Assembly: GCA_947846985.1 (NCBI GenBank)
Contig: CANTUZ010000005.1
Span: 49,999,389-50,063,388 of the forward strand
Source of the DNA: Fratercula arctica
Lineage: Eukaryota > Chordata > Aves > Charadriiformes > Alcidae
Direction: 5' to 3'
Length of the DNA stretch: 64,000 nucleotides
The number at the start of each line of letters is the position of its first letter. The first letter of the stretch is position 1. The position numbers and the translations under genes were made by a program. Of this stretch, positions 62,190 to 64,000 are shown one piece after another. The notes under the pieces are model-generated. The model did no database searches and had not been told where the DNA came from. It saw only the letters and a list, made by a program, of their open reading frames with translations.

Positions 62190-62284
62190 TTTTGTTTTGT
62201 TTTATTCTATTTTATTTTATTTTATTTTATTTTATTTTATTTTATTTTATTTTATTTTATTTTATTTTATTTTATTTTATTTTG
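62190..62284 (+). repeat. (TTTTA)n pentanucleotide microsatellite
   Basis: About 15 near-perfect TTTTA units, preceded by two TTTTG units and one TTCTA variant. The array abuts the 5' side of the CR1 beginning near 62290. Length polymorphism is likely. Confidence 0.95.
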
Positions 62285-62399
62285 TAAGATCTCTCAAGGC
62301 TCTGACTTCTGAAAGGGCTGATGTAGCAACATCGGTAATGGGTGCCAATGACCGAGCCTAGGCATAGGCAGCAGAACCAGCACAACTAAGAAAAAGCAA

Positions 62400-62893
62400 C
62401 AGGTAATAGTAGTAGGTAACTCTCTTCTGAAAGGTACAGAGGCACCCATTTGTTGACCTGACGCACACTCTAGAGAGATGTGCTACTTACCAGGGGCTTG
62501 TGTCAGGTATGTCACCACGAGACTCCCAAGCCTTGTACTGACTGTTATCCACTGCTGTTGTTTCATGTGGGTACTAGTGATACTGCCAAGAGCGATCTGA
62601 GGACTGTGAAGGATTACAGAGCCCCGGGAGCAGCAATTAATGGACTTCAGAACACAGGTAGTTTTCTCATCAATCCTGCCAGTCAAAGGGAAGTGGTTTG
62701 AAAGGGCCATTTGATTCTGGTGAATCAACAAATGGCCACAGGACTGGTGCCACAGACAGTGGTTTTGCTACTTAGACCATGGGACTCTGAGAAACCATGT
62801 CTACTTGGGGGTGATGGTATCAACTTGTCAGAGAAGCGGAATAGCATCTTCGGCCAGAGGCTTGCCAAGCTCATGAAGAGGGCTTTATTCTAA
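62400..62893 (+). pseudogene. CR1 ORF1 C-terminal esterase-like domain, broken
   Basis: The first frame (62409 onward) reads VVGNSLLKGTEAPIC and is cut by TGA at 62454-62456. It continues as PDAHSREMCYLPGACVRYVT, then a shift between about 62530 and 62550 moves to the frame reading YPLLLFHVGTSDTAKSDL. A stop at 62699-62701 follows before LVNQQMATGLVPQ and DGINLSEKRNSIFGQRLAKL, ending at TAA (62891-62893). In the SGNH/GDSL family the first block is GDSL. Here D is N (the serine is kept), and the histidine expected in the last block is N (62822-62824). Confidence 0.82.
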
Positions 62894-62895
62894 AG

Positions 62896-63945
62896 TTGGC
62901 AGGGGAGGGGAACCTCAATCCATCACACTCCTACAAGTATGATGCCAGTGCCAAGAATAGATGCCCAGAGCCTGAAGAAGGGTCACAGGTCAGCAGGAGA
63001 GCATCTGGAGTGCAGCACAAAGGAATAACAGCCACTCCATCCAGTAAGTCAGCTTCATCAGGGGCCCAACTTAAATGCCTCTGTAAAAATGCACATAGCA
63101 TGGGGAATAAAGGAGTTAGAGATGTGCGCACAGCACACCTGCAGGACTATGATCTTATTGGTATCACGGAGATGTGATGGGATGGCTCCTATGACTGGAG
63201 TGTTGGAATGGAAGGATACAGGGTCTTCAGGAAGGACAGGCAGGGGAGACGAGGAGGGGGTGTCTCCCTCTATGTCAATGAACAGCTGGAGTGTATGGAG
63301 CTCTGCATGGGGATGGATGAGGAGCCAACTGAGAGTTTATGGGTTAGAATTAAAGCGAGGGCAGGGACAGATGACATTACAGTGGGGGGCTGCTACAGGG
63401 CACCTGACCAGGAAGATGGAATGGACGAGGCCCTCTATAGACAGATAGGAGCAGCCTCATGTTCACAAGCCCTGGTCCTCATGCGGAACTTCAACCACCC
63501 TGATATCTGTTGGAGGGACAACACAGCAGGGCATAAGCAATCAAGGAGGTTCCTGGAATGTGTTAATGATAACATCCTTCTCCAAGAGATAGAAAAGCCA
63601 ATGAGGAGAGGTGCCATGCTGGACCTTGTTCTCCCCAACAAGGAGGGGATGGTGGGGAATGTGAAGCTCAAGGGCAGCCTTGGCTGCAGTGACCATGAGA
63701 TGGTGGAGTTCAAGATCCTTAGGGCAGCGAGGAGGGCGCACAGCAAGCTCACTACCCTGGACTTCAGGAGAGCAGACTTTGGCCTCTTCAGGGATCTGCT
63801 TGGCAGAGTGCTGTGGGATAAAGCCCTGGAGGAAAGAGGGGTCCAAGCAAGCTGGTTTATATTCAAGGATCACTCCAAGCTCAGGAGTGATGCATCCCAA
63901 CAAAGAGGAAGTCGGGCAAAAACTACAGGATACCTGCATGGATGA
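62896..63945 (+). pseudogene. CR1 ORF2 N-terminal endonuclease (APE-like) domain, broken
   Basis: One frame runs from about 62896 to a stop at 63943-63945 with a single internal TGA at 63175-63177, where CR1 usually has tryptophan (ITEM*WDGS for ITETWWD). Endonuclease blocks in order: KNAHSMGNK; the glutamate of ITE; YRVFRKDRQGRRGGGVSLYV; VGGCYRAPDQE; NFNHPDICW; and GCSDHEMVEF. The conserved GDFN block reads RNFN (63484-63495), so the catalytic aspartate is asparagine. The SDH block (63688-63696) is intact. A shift near 63910-63930 sends the continuing coding (AWMNKELLKKSKQKK) into another frame. The true start codon is not identifiable. Confidence 0.9.
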
Positions 63946-64000
63946 ACAAGGAGCTCCTGAAGAAATCCAAACAGAAAAAGGGTGGAAGAGGGGACAGGTA

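Larger units (their letters stand above)
62290..64000 (+). mobile_element. CR1 LINE, ORF1 esterase part and ORF2 endonuclease part, cut by the window end
   Basis: Unlike the other copies, this one carries the upstream part of CR1: the end of ORF1 (62400-62893) and the start of ORF2 (62896 onward). CR1 ORF1 is known to encode an SGNH/GDSL-type esterase domain, and ORF2 an APE-like endonuclease followed by reverse transcriptase. The element continues past 64000, so its 3' end and full size are unknown. Stops, frameshifts and lost catalytic residues show it is not active. Confidence 0.93.

Noticed and set aside
63435..63939. Reverse frames of 132 and 143 codons
   Set aside because: They are mirror frames of CR1 ORF2.
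1..64000. tRNA, rRNA, CRISPR arrays, operons or bacterial-type features
   Set aside because: No cloverleaf, rRNA-like sequence or regularly spaced direct repeats were seen; the content is vertebrate nuclear DNA.

Overview
The window looks like avian nuclear DNA. It is AT-rich and almost free of coding sequence, and its interspersed repeats are dominated by CR1 LINEs. Several CR1 copies end in the 8-bp ATTCTATG/ATTCTGTG tails known from bird CR1 families. There is one solo LTR of endogenous-retrovirus type, a few very old MIR/tRNA-SINE remnants, and no Alu-, B1- or L1-like sequence. The species cannot be named from the sequence.

No protein-coding host gene is convincingly visible. The one region that looks like the start of a gene is about 1400-3433 on the + strand. 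It is CpG-enriched and strongly purine-rich, carries a 21-G run, and ends at a GTAAGTA splice-donor match. I read it as a candidate promoter plus long 5' noncoding exon, with most of the rest of the window as a large intron or intergenic DNA. The gene was not recognised. Three short open segments with plausible splice sites (25114-25149, 35457-35555, 45049-45164) are listed as exon candidates at low confidence.

Layout: 1-1400 unique DNA with a diverged ~100-bp tandem duplication; 1400-3433 candidate promoter/exon; 3434-11440 unique DNA with small ancient repeats; 11440-12000 a very old CR1 reverse-transcriptase fragment; 12107-12600 an A-rich run followed by a GC-richer unassigned block; 13237-14141 a well-preserved CR1 3' end; 17560-17640 a tiny CR1 piece; 24120-24935 an old reverse-strand CR1; 27754-28743 a solo LTR (minus) with a 5-bp target duplication; 30752-30960 an internally deleted CR1; 36280-36350 a tRNA-SINE remnant; 39469-39558 a CR1 tail; 42935-43030 and 60070-60240 MIR; 46687-47300 and 48543-49262 CR1 copies in opposite orientations; 51670-51775 MIR-like; 62190-62284 a (TTTTA)n array; 62290-64000 the 5' part of a longer CR1 (ORF1 esterase region and ORF2 endonuclease region) that runs off the window.

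The repeats are decayed copies that do not form a working system. In the right-hand CR1, catalytic positions of both the esterase and the endonuclease are substituted. I found no previously undescribed gene system. The items most worth checking are the candidate promoter/exon, the LTR, the exon candidates and the hairpin clusters.
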